Origin: Nonomuraea dietziae
Lineage (GTDB): Bacteria; Actinomycetota; Actinomycetes; Streptosporangiales; Streptosporangiaceae
Reading direction: 5' to 3'
NCBI RefSeq assembly: GCF_014195505.1
Contig: NZ_JACIBV010000001.1
Span: 5,518,001 to 5,582,000, forward strand
DNA length: 64,000 bases
In this document: positions 52,292-63,866 of the stretch, piece by piece
How the letters are laid out: each line of letters begins with the position of its first letter
How positions within the stretch are numbered: position 1 is the first letter of the stretch
The notes under the pieces: generated by a model
Seen by the model: only the letters and a program-made list of their open reading frames with translations
Database searches by the model: none
Told to the model about the DNA's origin: nothing
Program-made: the position numbers and the translations under genes

Positions 52292-52504
52292 ATGAGCACC
52301 GCCACCTACACCGTCAAGGGCATGACCTGCGGCCACTGCGTCAGCTCGGTCAAGGAGGAGGTCGGCGAGGTCTCCGGCGTCACCGGCGTCGAGGTCGACC
52401 TGGCCAGCGGCCTGCTGACCGTCGAGAGCGACAGCCCCGTCGAGACCGACCGGATCGTCGCCGCGGTCGAGGCCGCCGGATACGAAGTGGCGGACCGGTC
52501 GTGA
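52292..52504 (+). CDS. copZ: Copper chaperone, heavy-metal-associated domain (CopZ)
   Basis: A 70-aa ferredoxin-like HMA domain with the Cu(I) motif MTCGHC (Cys13, Cys16) and the full beta-alpha-beta core. It delivers copper to CopA and CsoR. Its stop overlaps the GTG of the next gene (GTGA). Confidence 0.96.
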   Translation: MSTATYTVKGMTCGHCVSSVKEEVGEVSGVTGVEVDLASGLLTVESDSPVETDRIVAAVEAAGYEVADRS

Positions 52505-53553
52505 ACACCCCCGCCAAGCTCGTCACCTACGTCGCGGGTCTCGCCGTCGTCTTCGGCGCGGCCCTCGGCGTGGGCAGCGCGGTCGGCGAGGTCGGCGCCC
52601 CTCCCAAGACCACCGCCCCCAGCGAGAGCGCCGGCCCCGCCGGCGCGGGCCACGGCGAGAGCACGAGCCACGGCGACCAGAACAGCGACCAGAGCGGCGG
52701 CCAGAACAGCGCCACCGCGAAACCCGCACAAGCAGCTGCACAGGATACCCCCGGGGGGCTCCAAGTGTCTCAGAACGGCTACACCCTCACCCCGCTCACC
52801 GCGACGATCAAGCCCGGTGAGCCCACCGACTTCGCCTTCACCGTGACGGCCCCCGACGGAAGGCCCGTCACCGACTTCCAGGTCCAGCACGACAAGAAGG
52901 TCCACTTCATCGTCGTCTCGCGCGACCTCACCATCTTCCAGCACCTGCACCCAGAAGAGGGCGCCAACGGCGTCTGGACGGTCAAGCTGACCCTCCCCGA
53001 GGCCGGCGTCTACCGCGCCTACGCCGACATCTTCCCCACCGGCGCGAGCGCACTGACCCTGGGCGCCGACCTGTTCGCCGCCGGCGACTACGCGCCTAAG
53101 GCGTTGCCGCAGGTCAGCCGTACCGCCGAGGTCGACGGCTACACTGTGACCCTCGACGGAGACCTGACCCCAGGAAAGTCGAGCAAGCTGACGCTGAAGG
53201 TGAGCAAGGACGGCAAGCCGGTCACCGACCTGCAGCCCTACCTCGGGGCCTACGGCCACCTGGTGGCGCTGCGCGCGGGCGACCTGGCCTACCTCCACGT
53301 CCACCCCGACGGCGAACCCGGTGACGGCAAGACCAAGCCCGGTCCTGAGATCACCTTCTACGCCGAGGTGCCCAGCACCGGCGACTACCGCCTGTTCCTC
53401 GACTTCCAGCACGACGGAACCGTACGGACCGCGGACTTCACCGCCCGCGCGGGACAGGCGGCGGCGCCGGCGGCGAGCCCCGCGGCGACCCCGTCGGCCG
53501 ACCCGTCGGGGAGCCCGGCCTCCGACCACGACTCCACCCCGCACGGCCACTGA
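52501..53553 (+). CDS. His-rich exported copper-associated protein
   Basis: A 350-aa protein from GTG 52501. An N-terminal membrane anchor (VTYVAGLAVVFGAALG) is followed by a Gly/His/Ser linker and two beta-sandwich halves, each with a His-rich block: VHFIVVSRD...FQHLHP at about 134-150 and GHLVALRAGDLAYLHVHP at about 250-267. The C-terminus is again His-rich (DHDSTPHGH). It always sits between copZ and copA in such operons and probably binds copper outside the membrane. The exact role, carrier or sensor, is not known. Confidence 0.85.
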   Translation: MNTPAKLVTYVAGLAVVFGAALGVGSAVGEVGAPPKTTAPSESAGPAGAGHGESTSHGDQNSDQSGGQNSATAKPAQAAAQDTPGGLQVSQNGYTLTPLTATIKPGEPTDFAFTVTAPDGRPVTDFQVQHDKKVHFIVVSRDLTIFQHLHPEEGANGVWTVKLTLPEAGVYRAYADIFPTGASALTLGADLFAAGDYAPKALPQVSRTAEVDGYTVTLDGDLTPGKSSKLTLKVSKDGKPVTDLQPYLGAYGHLVALRAGDLAYLHVHPDGEPGDGKTKPGPEITFYAEVPSTGDYRLFLDFQHDGTVRTADFTARAGQAAAPAASPAATPSADPSGSPASDHDSTPHGH

Positions 53554-53584
53554 CGCAGGATCGCGACGTAAGAAAGGAGAGGTG

Positions 53585-55801
<2,217 letters not shown>

Positions 55802-56941
55802 GCCCCAGCGGACGGCCGGCGTCATGGCGGCGCCGGCCGCCGCGAACAACGCCCCGAGCACCACCCAGCCCGGTGTGCCCCAGCCGATGACGAGGCTGGT
55901 GAGCAGCACCGGGCCCGCCATTCTCGCGATCGCCGTGCCGGTGCCGAAGAAGCCCTGGTACTGCCCCTGCTTGCCGGCGGGAGCCAGCCCGAAGCTGATC
56001 TCCCAGGCGCCCGAGGAGAGCATCATCTCCCCCAGCACCAGCAGCAGCGCCGCCGCCAGCAGGACGAACACGGTGTGCCCCTGCGAGAACACCAGGCACG
56101 AGGCGAACAGCACCAGGCCCGCCAGCCGTACGAAACGGGAGGCGGAGGCCAGGTCGCGGACCCTGCGCGCGACACGCACCTGGAACAGCACGACGCACAC
56201 GGTGTTGAGCACCAGCACGGCGGAGACGGTCCAGGCGGGCGCGTCGGTCCGCTGGACGATCCACAGCGGCAGCACCAGGCTGATCAGCGGCCTGTAGAGC
56301 AGCATGACCGTGTTGAGCAGGGTGATCGCGGCGTAGGGCCGGTCCCTGAGCACGGCGAGGCGCGGCTCCCCCTTCACCGCCGGTACGCCGGCCACGGCGG
56401 GCACCAGCGCGAGCACCCCCGCCGCCACCAGGTAGCTCGCCATGTCCACCGCGAAGACCGTGAGGTAGGCCGCCGAGGTGTCGAAGTGCAGCGCCAGGGC
56501 GCCGAGCCCGGCGCCGACCGCGATCCCCGCGTTGAGGGTGGACTGCAGCACCGCCCGCACCCTGGTGCGTTCGGCGGGCGGCACCAGCCCTGCCAGCAGC
56601 GCCTGCTGGGCGGCCGACAGCCCGCTCTGCGCGCCGGCGTAGAGGCAGACGGCTAGCACGAACAGCGGGAAGGAGCGCACCACGAGGAACGTGCCGACCC
56701 CCGCGCCCGTGGCCACCGCCAGCAGCACCGCGACGCCGCGCGGCCCCCGCCGGTCGGCCAGGTTCCCCAGCGGGACGCCCGCGACGGTGCCGAGCGCCCA
56801 GCCGATGGTCAGGCCGAGGCCGATCTCGAAGGGGGACAGGCCGACGATTCTGGTGAAGTACAGCGTCGAGGTGACGATGTAGGCCCCGTCGCCGATCGAG
56901 CTGGTGAGCTGGGCGACGGTGAGGACGCGGCGGGGATTCAT

Positions 56942-57388
56942 CTACTTGAACGATTCCGGGGTCATGTGGGTGATCACGCCGATGCGGTTCCACGCGTTGA
57001 TGGTGGCGATCTGGACCACCAGGGCGGCCAGGTCGTCCTCGGCGAACACCTCGGCCGCCGCCGCCCACGCCTCGTCGGACACGCCACCCTCGCTCAACCT
57101 GGTGCCCGCCTCGGTCAGCGCGAGCGCGGCCCGCTCCTGCTCGGTGAAGCAGGGCGCCTCCCGCCAGACGGCCACCGCGTTGATCCTGGCGTCGCTCTCC
57201 CCGCCCTGCTTGGCGTCGGCGCTGTGCATGTCCACGCAGTAGGCGCAGCCGTTGATCTGGCTGGCGCGCAGCCGTACCAGCTCGAGAAGGGGCTTGGGCA
57301 GCCCGCTCTTCCCGATGACCTTCTCCAGCCCGGCCATCGCCTTGTAGGCATCCGGGAGGATTGTGCCGATTTCCATCCTTTGCGTCAT
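56942..57388 (-). CDS. Carboxymuconolactone decarboxylase/AhpD-like protein
   Basis: A 148-aa AhpD-type all-helical protein with the redox motif CAYCVDMH (C-x-x-C and the downstream His) near residue 50. Such proteins reduce peroxides via thioredoxin- or lipoyl-type partners. ATG 57388. It heads a two-gene operon with the MFS gene and is divergent from the MocR regulator, which likely controls it. Confidence 0.94.
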   Translation of the reverse strand: MTQRMEIGTILPDAYKAMAGLEKVIGKSGLPKPLLELVRLRASQINGCAYCVDMHSADAKQGGESDARINAVAVWREAPCFTEQERAALALTEAGTRLSEGGVSDEAWAAAAEVFAEDDLAALVVQIATINAWNRIGVITHMTPESFK

Positions 57389-57456
57389 GAGGAGAGGTTA
57401 GAGGCGAGGGTTGGCCGAGTGTAAGCTCCAATTCTTAGCGATCTGATTGGGCCAAG

Positions 57457-58839
57457 ATGGACTTCCACATCAGCCTGGCGGGCAGGGGTGAGCTCGCCGC
57501 ACAGATCTACCGGCAGCTGCGCGACGCGATCCTCGACGGACGGCTCAGGCAGGGCGAGCGGCTGCCGCCCACGCGGGAGCTGGCCCGCGGCCTCGACGTC
57601 GCCCGCAACACCGTGGCCGTCGCCTACGAACGCCTCACCGCCGACGGCTTCCTCGAGGGCAGGGCGGGCGCGGGCACGTTCGTCAGCGCGCCGGTCAGGC
57701 CCTCGACGCGGCGCAGGGCGCCGCACGGAAGCGGCGTAAGGCCGCGTGGGGTGTGGGGCGAGATCGCCGCAACGGAGATGAGAAGGAGCCCGCCGGCGTT
57801 CGACTTCAGGGTGGGCACGCCCGACCTGACCCTGTTCCCGCTGGAGAGCTGGCGGCGCCTGGTCACGCGCGAGCTGCGGGTGACGGCGGCCGGCTATCTC
57901 GCCCCTGAGGGGCACGAAGGGCTGCGCGTCGCCATCGCCCGTTATTTCGGCGTCTCACGCTCGGTCCGGGCGGCGCCCGACGACGTGATCGTCACGCAGG
58001 GCGCCCAGCAGGCGCTCGACCTGGTGGGCAGGGTGCTGATCGAGCCGGGTGACTGCGTGGCGGTGGAGGAGCCGGGATACCCGCCCGCGCGGCGGCTGTT
58101 CCACTCGCTCGGCGCCCGCGTGGCGGGGGTGCCCGTCGACGCCGAGGGCCTGGACGTCACGGCCATCCCGCGCGCGGCGCGGCTGGTCTACGTCACGCCC
58201 TCGCACCAGTTCCCCCTGGGCACGCCAATGTCGCTGGCCCGCCGTACGGCGCTGCTGTCCTGGGCGCGGCAGCGCGACGCCGTGGTGATCGAGGACGACT
58301 ACGACAGCGAGTTCCGCTTCGAGGACCGCCCGCTGGAGCCGCTGCAGAGCCTGGACCGCAGCGGCAGGGTGATCTACGTCGGCTCCTTCTCCAAGACCCT
58401 CGCCCCGATGCTGCGTCTCGGCTTCCTCGTCGCCCCCGCCTCGCTGCAGCCCGCGCTGCGCGTCGCCAAGCAGCTGACCGACTGGCACAGCGAGACGACC
58501 GCGCAGGCGGCTCTAGCCAGGTTCATCGACGAGGGCCTGCTGGCCAGGCACGTGCGCAGGGCGACCAGGCAGTACGCGGCCAGGCACGCGCTGATCGCCG
58601 CGTTCCTTCGCGAGCACCTCGACCTGGTGCCGTCGGCCGCAGGGCTGCACCTGTGCGCCAAGGGAGAGGTGGATCCCGCGCGGGCCCCCGAGGTCGCGGT
58701 CGAGAGCCTGCCGAGCTACTACGCGGGGCCGTCCGAGCAGGGCGTGGTGCTCGGCTACGGCGGCATCCCGCTGGAGCGGATCGGAGCGGGACTGCGGCGG
58801 CTCATTCCCGCGCTGCGGGTGAGACCATTGTCCCTTTGA
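57457..58839 (+). CDS. MocR/GntR-type regulator (PLP-dependent aminotransferase fold)
   Basis: A 460-aa fusion: GntR winged helix (about 14-75; LPPTRELARGLDVARNTV), linker, then a fold-type I aminotransferase domain with the PLP Lys in GSFSKTLAP and the Asp in EDDYDSEF. MocR proteins sense PLP or amines and regulate a divergent gene. Here the divergent AhpD-MFS pair or the downstream MFS is the candidate target. It is 14 nt from the next gene. Confidence 0.93.
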   Translation: MDFHISLAGRGELAAQIYRQLRDAILDGRLRQGERLPPTRELARGLDVARNTVAVAYERLTADGFLEGRAGAGTFVSAPVRPSTRRRAPHGSGVRPRGVWGEIAATEMRRSPPAFDFRVGTPDLTLFPLESWRRLVTRELRVTAAGYLAPEGHEGLRVAIARYFGVSRSVRAAPDDVIVTQGAQQALDLVGRVLIEPGDCVAVEEPGYPPARRLFHSLGARVAGVPVDAEGLDVTAIPRAARLVYVTPSHQFPLGTPMSLARRTALLSWARQRDAVVIEDDYDSEFRFEDRPLEPLQSLDRSGRVIYVGSFSKTLAPMLRLGFLVAPASLQPALRVAKQLTDWHSETTAQAALARFIDEGLLARHVRRATRQYAARHALIAAFLREHLDLVPSAAGLHLCAKGEVDPARAPEVAVESLPSYYAGPSEQGVVLGYGGIPLERIGAGLRRLIPALRVRPLSL

Positions 58840-58853
58840 TACCTGGGGGGACT

Positions 58854-60068
58854 ATGGCGGGCGATCTCGGCCTGCTTCGCGATCGCCGTTTCGCGTTGCT
58901 GTTCTCGGCCAGGACCGTCTCGGTCCTCGGCAGCTCCTTCGCGCCCGTCGCGCTGGCCTTCGGCATCCTCGAACTGCCCGGCGCCACGGCCACGACCCTG
59001 TCGGTCGTCCTCGCCGCCGAGGCGGTGCCGATGGTGGTCTTCATGCTGGTGGGTGGGGTGATCGCGGACCGGCTGCCCAGGAACAGGGTGATGTTCGCGG
59101 CGGACGCGATGAGCGCCCTGGCCTTCGCTGCCCTCGGCGTGATGCTGCTGACCCGCTGGACACCCATGCCCGCGCTGGTGATCGTCGCGGCGATCAGCGG
59201 CATCGCGGTGGCGATGATGTGGCCCGCGCTGGCCGGAATCATCCCCGACGTCGTGCCGCCCGAGCGGCTGCAGACCGGCAACGCGCTGCTCGGATTGGGC
59301 GCCAACTCCGCCCGCGTGCTGGGGCTGGTGCTGAGCGGGGCGACCGTGGCGCTGATCGGCGGTGGCTGGTCGCTGGTGGTCAGCGGGGTGATGTTCGCGG
59401 CGGGCGCCGGGCTCATCGCGGTGCTGCGGCTCAAGCCCGTGGAGCGGCTGGCGGAGGAGAGGCACTCGGTGCTGGCCGACCTGCGCGACGGCTGGAAGGA
59501 GTTCATCTCGCGGCAGTGGCTGTGGGTGGTCGTCGCCCAGTTCTCCGTGCTGGTGATGGCCATGCAGGCGGCGCACGGCGTGCTCGGCCCGCTGTTGGCC
59601 AAGCAGAGCCTCGGAGGGGCGCCCGCGTGGTCGGCCGTGCTGGCGGGCGAGGCGGTCGGGATGATCGGCGGCGTGGTGGTCGCGATGCGGCTGCGGCCCA
59701 GGCGGCCGATCTTCCTCGGAACGCTGCTGACGCTGCCCACGGCGCTGCCGTACCTGCTGCTGGGGGTGGGGGCGCCGCTGTGGACGGTGGTGCTCGGCGC
59801 GGTGATCATGGGCGTCAGCATGGACGTCTTCGGGGTGCTGTGGCAGACCACGATGCAGCGGGAGATCCCCGCCGAGTCGCTGTCGCGCGTCAGCTCCTAC
59901 GACGCGCTCGGATCGCTGATGTTCGGCCCCATCGGCCTGCTGGTGGCGGGCCCCGTCGCCGTCGCGATCGGCCCTGGCCCCGCGCTGGTCGGCTGCGCGG
60001 CGATCGTGGTGGTCTGCGGGCTGGCCGCGTTGACGTCGCCGGGAGTGCGCGGCCTCACCTCGCCGTGA
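58854..60068 (+). CDS. MFS transporter (enterobactin-exporter/Bcr-like)
   Basis: A 404-aa transporter from ATG 58854 with a GGGGGG ribosome site, 12 predicted helices and the motif A-like GGVIADRLPRNRV. It is cotranscribed with the MocR gene (14-nt gap), so it is a plausible regulatory target. Its substrate is unknown. Confidence 0.93.
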   Translation: MAGDLGLLRDRRFALLFSARTVSVLGSSFAPVALAFGILELPGATATTLSVVLAAEAVPMVVFMLVGGVIADRLPRNRVMFAADAMSALAFAALGVMLLTRWTPMPALVIVAAISGIAVAMMWPALAGIIPDVVPPERLQTGNALLGLGANSARVLGLVLSGATVALIGGGWSLVVSGVMFAAGAGLIAVLRLKPVERLAEERHSVLADLRDGWKEFISRQWLWVVVAQFSVLVMAMQAAHGVLGPLLAKQSLGGAPAWSAVLAGEAVGMIGGVVVAMRLRPRRPIFLGTLLTLPTALPYLLLGVGAPLWTVVLGAVIMGVSMDVFGVLWQTTMQREIPAESLSRVSSYDALGSLMFGPIGLLVAGPVAVAIGPGPALVGCAAIVVVCGLAALTSPGVRGLTSP

Positions 60069-60102
60069 GGCCGCGCAGCGGCGTGCTGCTCGGCGCCTTC
60101 CC

Positions 60103-62751
60103 CTAGATCAGGGCCGCGACGGCGCCGGCTGCTTCGGGATGCGCATTCAGCAGGGCGGCGACCTCGGCGTGCCCCGGGCCGCCGCTGCCGGTGTCACCGG
60201 TCTGCCACTCGCCCGAGCAGCCGAGCAGCGCCGCGACGGCGTCGGTCGGCGCGGGGTGGGCCGCGAGCAGGCCGGTGACGGGCCCCGCCACCACGGGAGC
60301 CCGGCCCCTGGTGCCCTTCGCGGACTGCGCCGACCACGGCGGCACCCACGCGTCGACGGCGGCCAGGCTCGCGGGATAGGTCAGGCCCGCCTCCCGCACC
60401 AGCACGGGCACCAGCTCGGGCGCCTCCCTGCGGAGCGTCGTGATCAGGTTCGGCAGCCACGGCAGCAGCACGTCGTCGGGCAGCCTGCCGAAGGCGCCCG
60501 ACAGCACCTCCACGACGAAAGGCGTCAGCACGGGGGCGGGCTCGAGCGCCTGGACGAACCCGGTGATGTACAGCGGCACCGAGGGCACGACGAGCGGGTT
60601 GTTCAGCAGGTCGTCGCAGCGCGACCGCAGGTCCGCCATGGTCAGCAGCCCCAGCTGGAACTGCGCCGCCCACACCAGCGCCACCTTGGCGGGAGCCTCG
60701 GGGTGCGACTGCCGTACCGCGAGCTCGAGCTGGGCCCTGTCGCAGCCGAGCGAGATCGCCAGGCTCTCCATGGAGAACAGGAACCCGAGCATCGCGCCGA
60801 CCTGGCGGACGCCGGTGTCCTCATCGACGAAGGCGCTCGGCAGCAGCGTGCAGTAGTGCGCGTAGCCCGCCGTGACGAACGCCTCGCACCAGCCGGGCAG
60901 CGCGCCGCCTGACGACCGGTAGTGCGCGAGCAGCCGTCTGATCCTGCGCAGCACCTCGGGCGCGTCGTCCACGGTCCGCTCGGCCGAGAGCAGCTCCACC
61001 GCCCGCGCCCCGAGCTCGTCGGTGAACCTGCGGCTGCCGAGGAACAGGATGGAGTCCTCCACCGCGCCCAGCACCACGGCGGCCGTGGCCTTCGGGTCCC
61101 ACGCGGCGCGGCGCAGCCGCTGCTCCATGACCTGCTCGATGGTCACGCCCTCGTAGCCGAGCTCGATCAGCTCGCGCTGGTGCTTGCCGAGCCAGAGGTC
61201 CCAGCTCTCCTGGATCGACCGCTCGCCCAGCCTGCGCGAGCCCATGATGGGCTTCACCGCCCCTTCGGGCAGCAGGTAGCGCAGCATCCACAGCAGGTCG
61301 GAGCAGGGCGCCAGCTCCGGGTTGAGGTCGAGGTTCATCAGCGCCCTGGACAGGGTGCGCTTCTGCAGGTCGAGCCCGAGCGGCTCCAGGCGGTCGAGCA
61401 CGTCGCGGGCCAGCGGCGGCAGCGAGTCGTAGCCGACCTGGCCGATCCTGTCGCCGCCCAGCATGATCTCGCACAGGCGGCGCACGTCGCGCCTGCCGGG
61501 CACGACGTCCTTCTCGATGCAGGTGACCGCGGCGTCCTGGAAGTCGTAGGGCGTGGGCCGCTTCCTGTTGCGCATGCCCGCCAGCAGGATGGAGGTCTCG
61601 TAGATCGCGATGGCGTCGGCCGTGCTGGCCAGGTAGCCGTTGCGCCTGGCCAGCCTGACGATGTCGACGCACCAGCCGAGCAGCTCGGCCTCGTCGAAGC
61701 CGTCGAGGGCGGGAGGCTGGGTCAGGAAGCCCGACAGCCTGTCGTCCCGCTCCAAGGGCGTGGGCGGCGGCAGGGCGCGGGCCTTGCTCTTGCTTCCCAG
61801 CTGGTACGGCGTGACGCCGCTGCGCTTGACCGCCTTGCTCCAGGTCGCCGAGGCGATCGAGACCGAGCCCGGCGCCAGGCCGAACTGCTCCTCGATCGCC
61901 GAGTGGCTGGAGGGGATGAGGCCGTAGAGCCAGCGGGTCGCCGTACGCGGGGTGATGTCGAGGTGCTCGCCCATCACGGGGCTGGCGGCGTGGAAGGCGC
62001 CGCAGACGTAGAGGCAGGTGTCGGGGTCCGCGCCGGTGGCGGCGAGGTGCTCGCGCATCCGCGTCCACATGTAGCGCTCGCGGTCCTCGTCCATCTCGTT
62101 GCCCTGGGGCCTCAGCCGCCTGAACAGGCTGCCGATCAGCACCATGACCTGTCGGTAGGTGTCATAGTCGGCGCCGACGAGGGGCTGCTCGACGTACTGG
62201 TCCCACCACTCCGACCAGTGCCGCACCTTGCCGTGGTGCAGCAGGTGCTCCTCCAGCTCGGCGAAGCGCGGGCGCAGGTCGCCGATCTCGACGCCCACGG
62301 CCTCGCCCCGCTCGCGCGGCTCCCACTGGAAGACGTGGTCGACCGAGCGGTCCACGAGCACGATCTCGACGCCGGGGGTGTCGAGGGCGTAGGCGATGGC
62401 CTGGTACTCCGCCGACGACTCGGTGATCGGCGCGATCACGCTCAGCGGCGCCCACTCGGGAGGGAAGCCCTCGATGTCGGTGGCGAAGGCCTGCAGCGCC
62501 ACGGGAAGGCGGCAGTTGCGCAGCTCGTCGAGGACGGGCCGCAGGTCCTCGCACAGCTCCAGGTAGATGACCTTGGGCTGCTTCTCCCTCAGCCTGCGCG
62601 CCATCGCCAGCGCGGAGGCGGGCGAGTGGTGGCAGACGGGGAAGATCTCCAGCTCGGCCTTCAGCGCCTGCTCGACGTCGTCGACCAGGCCGGTGCCGAA
62701 GGCCGCGGCCGCGCCTGCGAGCTGCTCGCGCAGCGGGTCGAAAGGGCTCAT
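60103..62751 (-). CDS. DUF5682 family protein, MoxR-operon component
   Basis: An 882-aa soluble protein from ATG 62751, overlapping the stop of the AAA+ gene (ATGA). The N-terminal 300 residues contain FPVCHHSPASAL, VIYLELCEDL, ITESSAEYQ and VDRSVDHVF, which resemble the ChaN/erythromycin-esterase-like fold with conserved His and Glu (inference). The remaining 500 residues are helical without known motifs, except a low-complexity C-terminus. DUF5682 genes co-occur with a MoxR ATPase, DUF5691 and VWA-domain proteins. The biological role is not established. Confidence 0.85.
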   Translation of the reverse strand: MSPFDPLREQLAGAAAAFGTGLVDDVEQALKAELEIFPVCHHSPASALAMARRLREKQPKVIYLELCEDLRPVLDELRNCRLPVALQAFATDIEGFPPEWAPLSVIAPITESSAEYQAIAYALDTPGVEIVLVDRSVDHVFQWEPRERGEAVGVEIGDLRPRFAELEEHLLHHGKVRHWSEWWDQYVEQPLVGADYDTYRQVMVLIGSLFRRLRPQGNEMDEDRERYMWTRMREHLAATGADPDTCLYVCGAFHAASPVMGEHLDITPRTATRWLYGLIPSSHSAIEEQFGLAPGSVSIASATWSKAVKRSGVTPYQLGSKSKARALPPPTPLERDDRLSGFLTQPPALDGFDEAELLGWCVDIVRLARRNGYLASTADAIAIYETSILLAGMRNRKRPTPYDFQDAAVTCIEKDVVPGRRDVRRLCEIMLGGDRIGQVGYDSLPPLARDVLDRLEPLGLDLQKRTLSRALMNLDLNPELAPCSDLLWMLRYLLPEGAVKPIMGSRRLGERSIQESWDLWLGKHQRELIELGYEGVTIEQVMEQRLRRAAWDPKATAAVVLGAVEDSILFLGSRRFTDELGARAVELLSAERTVDDAPEVLRRIRRLLAHYRSSGGALPGWCEAFVTAGYAHYCTLLPSAFVDEDTGVRQVGAMLGFLFSMESLAISLGCDRAQLELAVRQSHPEAPAKVALVWAAQFQLGLLTMADLRSRCDDLLNNPLVVPSVPLYITGFVQALEPAPVLTPFVVEVLSGAFGRLPDDVLLPWLPNLITTLRREAPELVPVLVREAGLTYPASLAAVDAWVPPWSAQSAKGTRGRAPVVAGPVTGLLAAHPAPTDAVAALLGCSGEWQTGDTGSGGPGHAEVAALLNAHPEAAGAVAALI

Positions 62752-63857
62752 GAGAGCGTGGCGATCGCCTGACGGCCGCCTTCGAGGAACTCCGGCCACT
62801 CGCCGCCGTCCTTCTTGCTGCGCGGCTCGACGACGCCGTGCCAGTACTTGTTGAGGATCGCCAGGTCCTCAGGGGTGCGCCTGGCCAGCGAGCCGACCAG
62901 CGAGCTCGCCAGCGTCGCCGCCCGCAGCGTGCTGTCGCCGAAGAACTGGCTGTGCAGGATCGCGTCCTCCAGCACGCCGATCTGCTCGGCCGTGGACAGC
63001 GCGGACTCCAGCTTCTGGTCGTCGCTGGTGGCCGAGGCGGCGCCGGCGCGCAGGTCGGCGAAGCTCTGCAGCAGGATGTCGAGCAGCGTGGGCGGCACGT
63101 CCAGGTCGATCTGGTGCCTGCGCAGCAGCTCGGTGGTGCGGAAGCGGACGATCTCCGCCTCGCTCTTCTTGTTGGTCACCACCGGGATGCGGACGAAGTT
63201 GAAGCGCCGCTTCAGCGCCGAGGACAGGTCGTTGACACCCCTGTCACGGCTGTTGGCGGTGGCGATGATGGAGAAGCCGGGCTGCGCGAAGACGATGTTG
63301 TCCTCGCCCTCTCCCAGCTCGGGGATGGAGACGTACTTCTCCGAGAGGATGGAGATGAGCGCGTCCTGCACGTCGCTGGTGGACCTGGTCAGCTCCTCGA
63401 AGCGGCCGATCACGCCCTTCTCCATCGCCGTCATGATCGGCGAGGGGATCATCGACTCGCGCGACTGGCCCTTGGCGATGACCATCGAGACGTTCCACGA
63501 GTACTTGATGTGGTCCTCGGTGGTGCCGGCCGTACCCTGCACGACCATGGTCGAGTTGCGGCAGATCGCGGCGGCGAGCAGCTCGGCCAGCCAGCTCTTG
63601 CCGGTGCCGGGGTCGCCGATGAGCAGCAGGCCGCGGTCGGAGGCGAGCGTGACGATGCTGCGCTCGACGAAGCTGCGGTCACCGAACCACTTCTGCGGGA
63701 TCTCGCGGTCGAGTCCGTCCGAGCGCTCGGAGCCCAGCACGAAGATCCGCACCATGCGGGGGCTGAGCCGCCACGAGAACGGCTTGTGTCCTTGGTCGAT
63801 CGACTCCAGGTAGTCGAGCTCTTCGGCGTACTTGGATTCAGCGGGGGCGCGCAGCAC
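62748..63857 (-). CDS. MoxR/dynein-like AAA+ ATPase
   Basis: A 369-aa ATPase. Walker A is GDPGTGKS, and sensor 1 lies in IIATANSRDRGV. It is in the MoxR/midasin-related group, which remodels partner complexes with VWA proteins. The start is GTG 63857, 9 nt after the upstream gene stop at 63867. Its own stop overlaps the DUF5682 start, so all three genes form one operon. Substrate unknown. Confidence 0.93.
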   Translation of the reverse strand: MLRAPAESKYAEELDYLESIDQGHKPFSWRLSPRMVRIFVLGSERSDGLDREIPQKWFGDRSFVERSIVTLASDRGLLLIGDPGTGKSWLAELLAAAICRNSTMVVQGTAGTTEDHIKYSWNVSMVIAKGQSRESMIPSPIMTAMEKGVIGRFEELTRSTSDVQDALISILSEKYVSIPELGEGEDNIVFAQPGFSIIATANSRDRGVNDLSSALKRRFNFVRIPVVTNKKSEAEIVRFRTTELLRRHQIDLDVPPTLLDILLQSFADLRAGAASATSDDQKLESALSTAEQIGVLEDAILHSQFFGDSTLRAATLASSLVGSLARRTPEDLAILNKYWHGVVEPRSKKDGGEWPEFLEGGRQAIATLS

Positions 63858-63866
63858 AGGGGTCTC

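Noticed and set aside
60922..62772. Long plus-strand frame opposite DUF5682
   Set aside because: No recognisable domain, and the opposite strand carries an operon with ATGA coupling.
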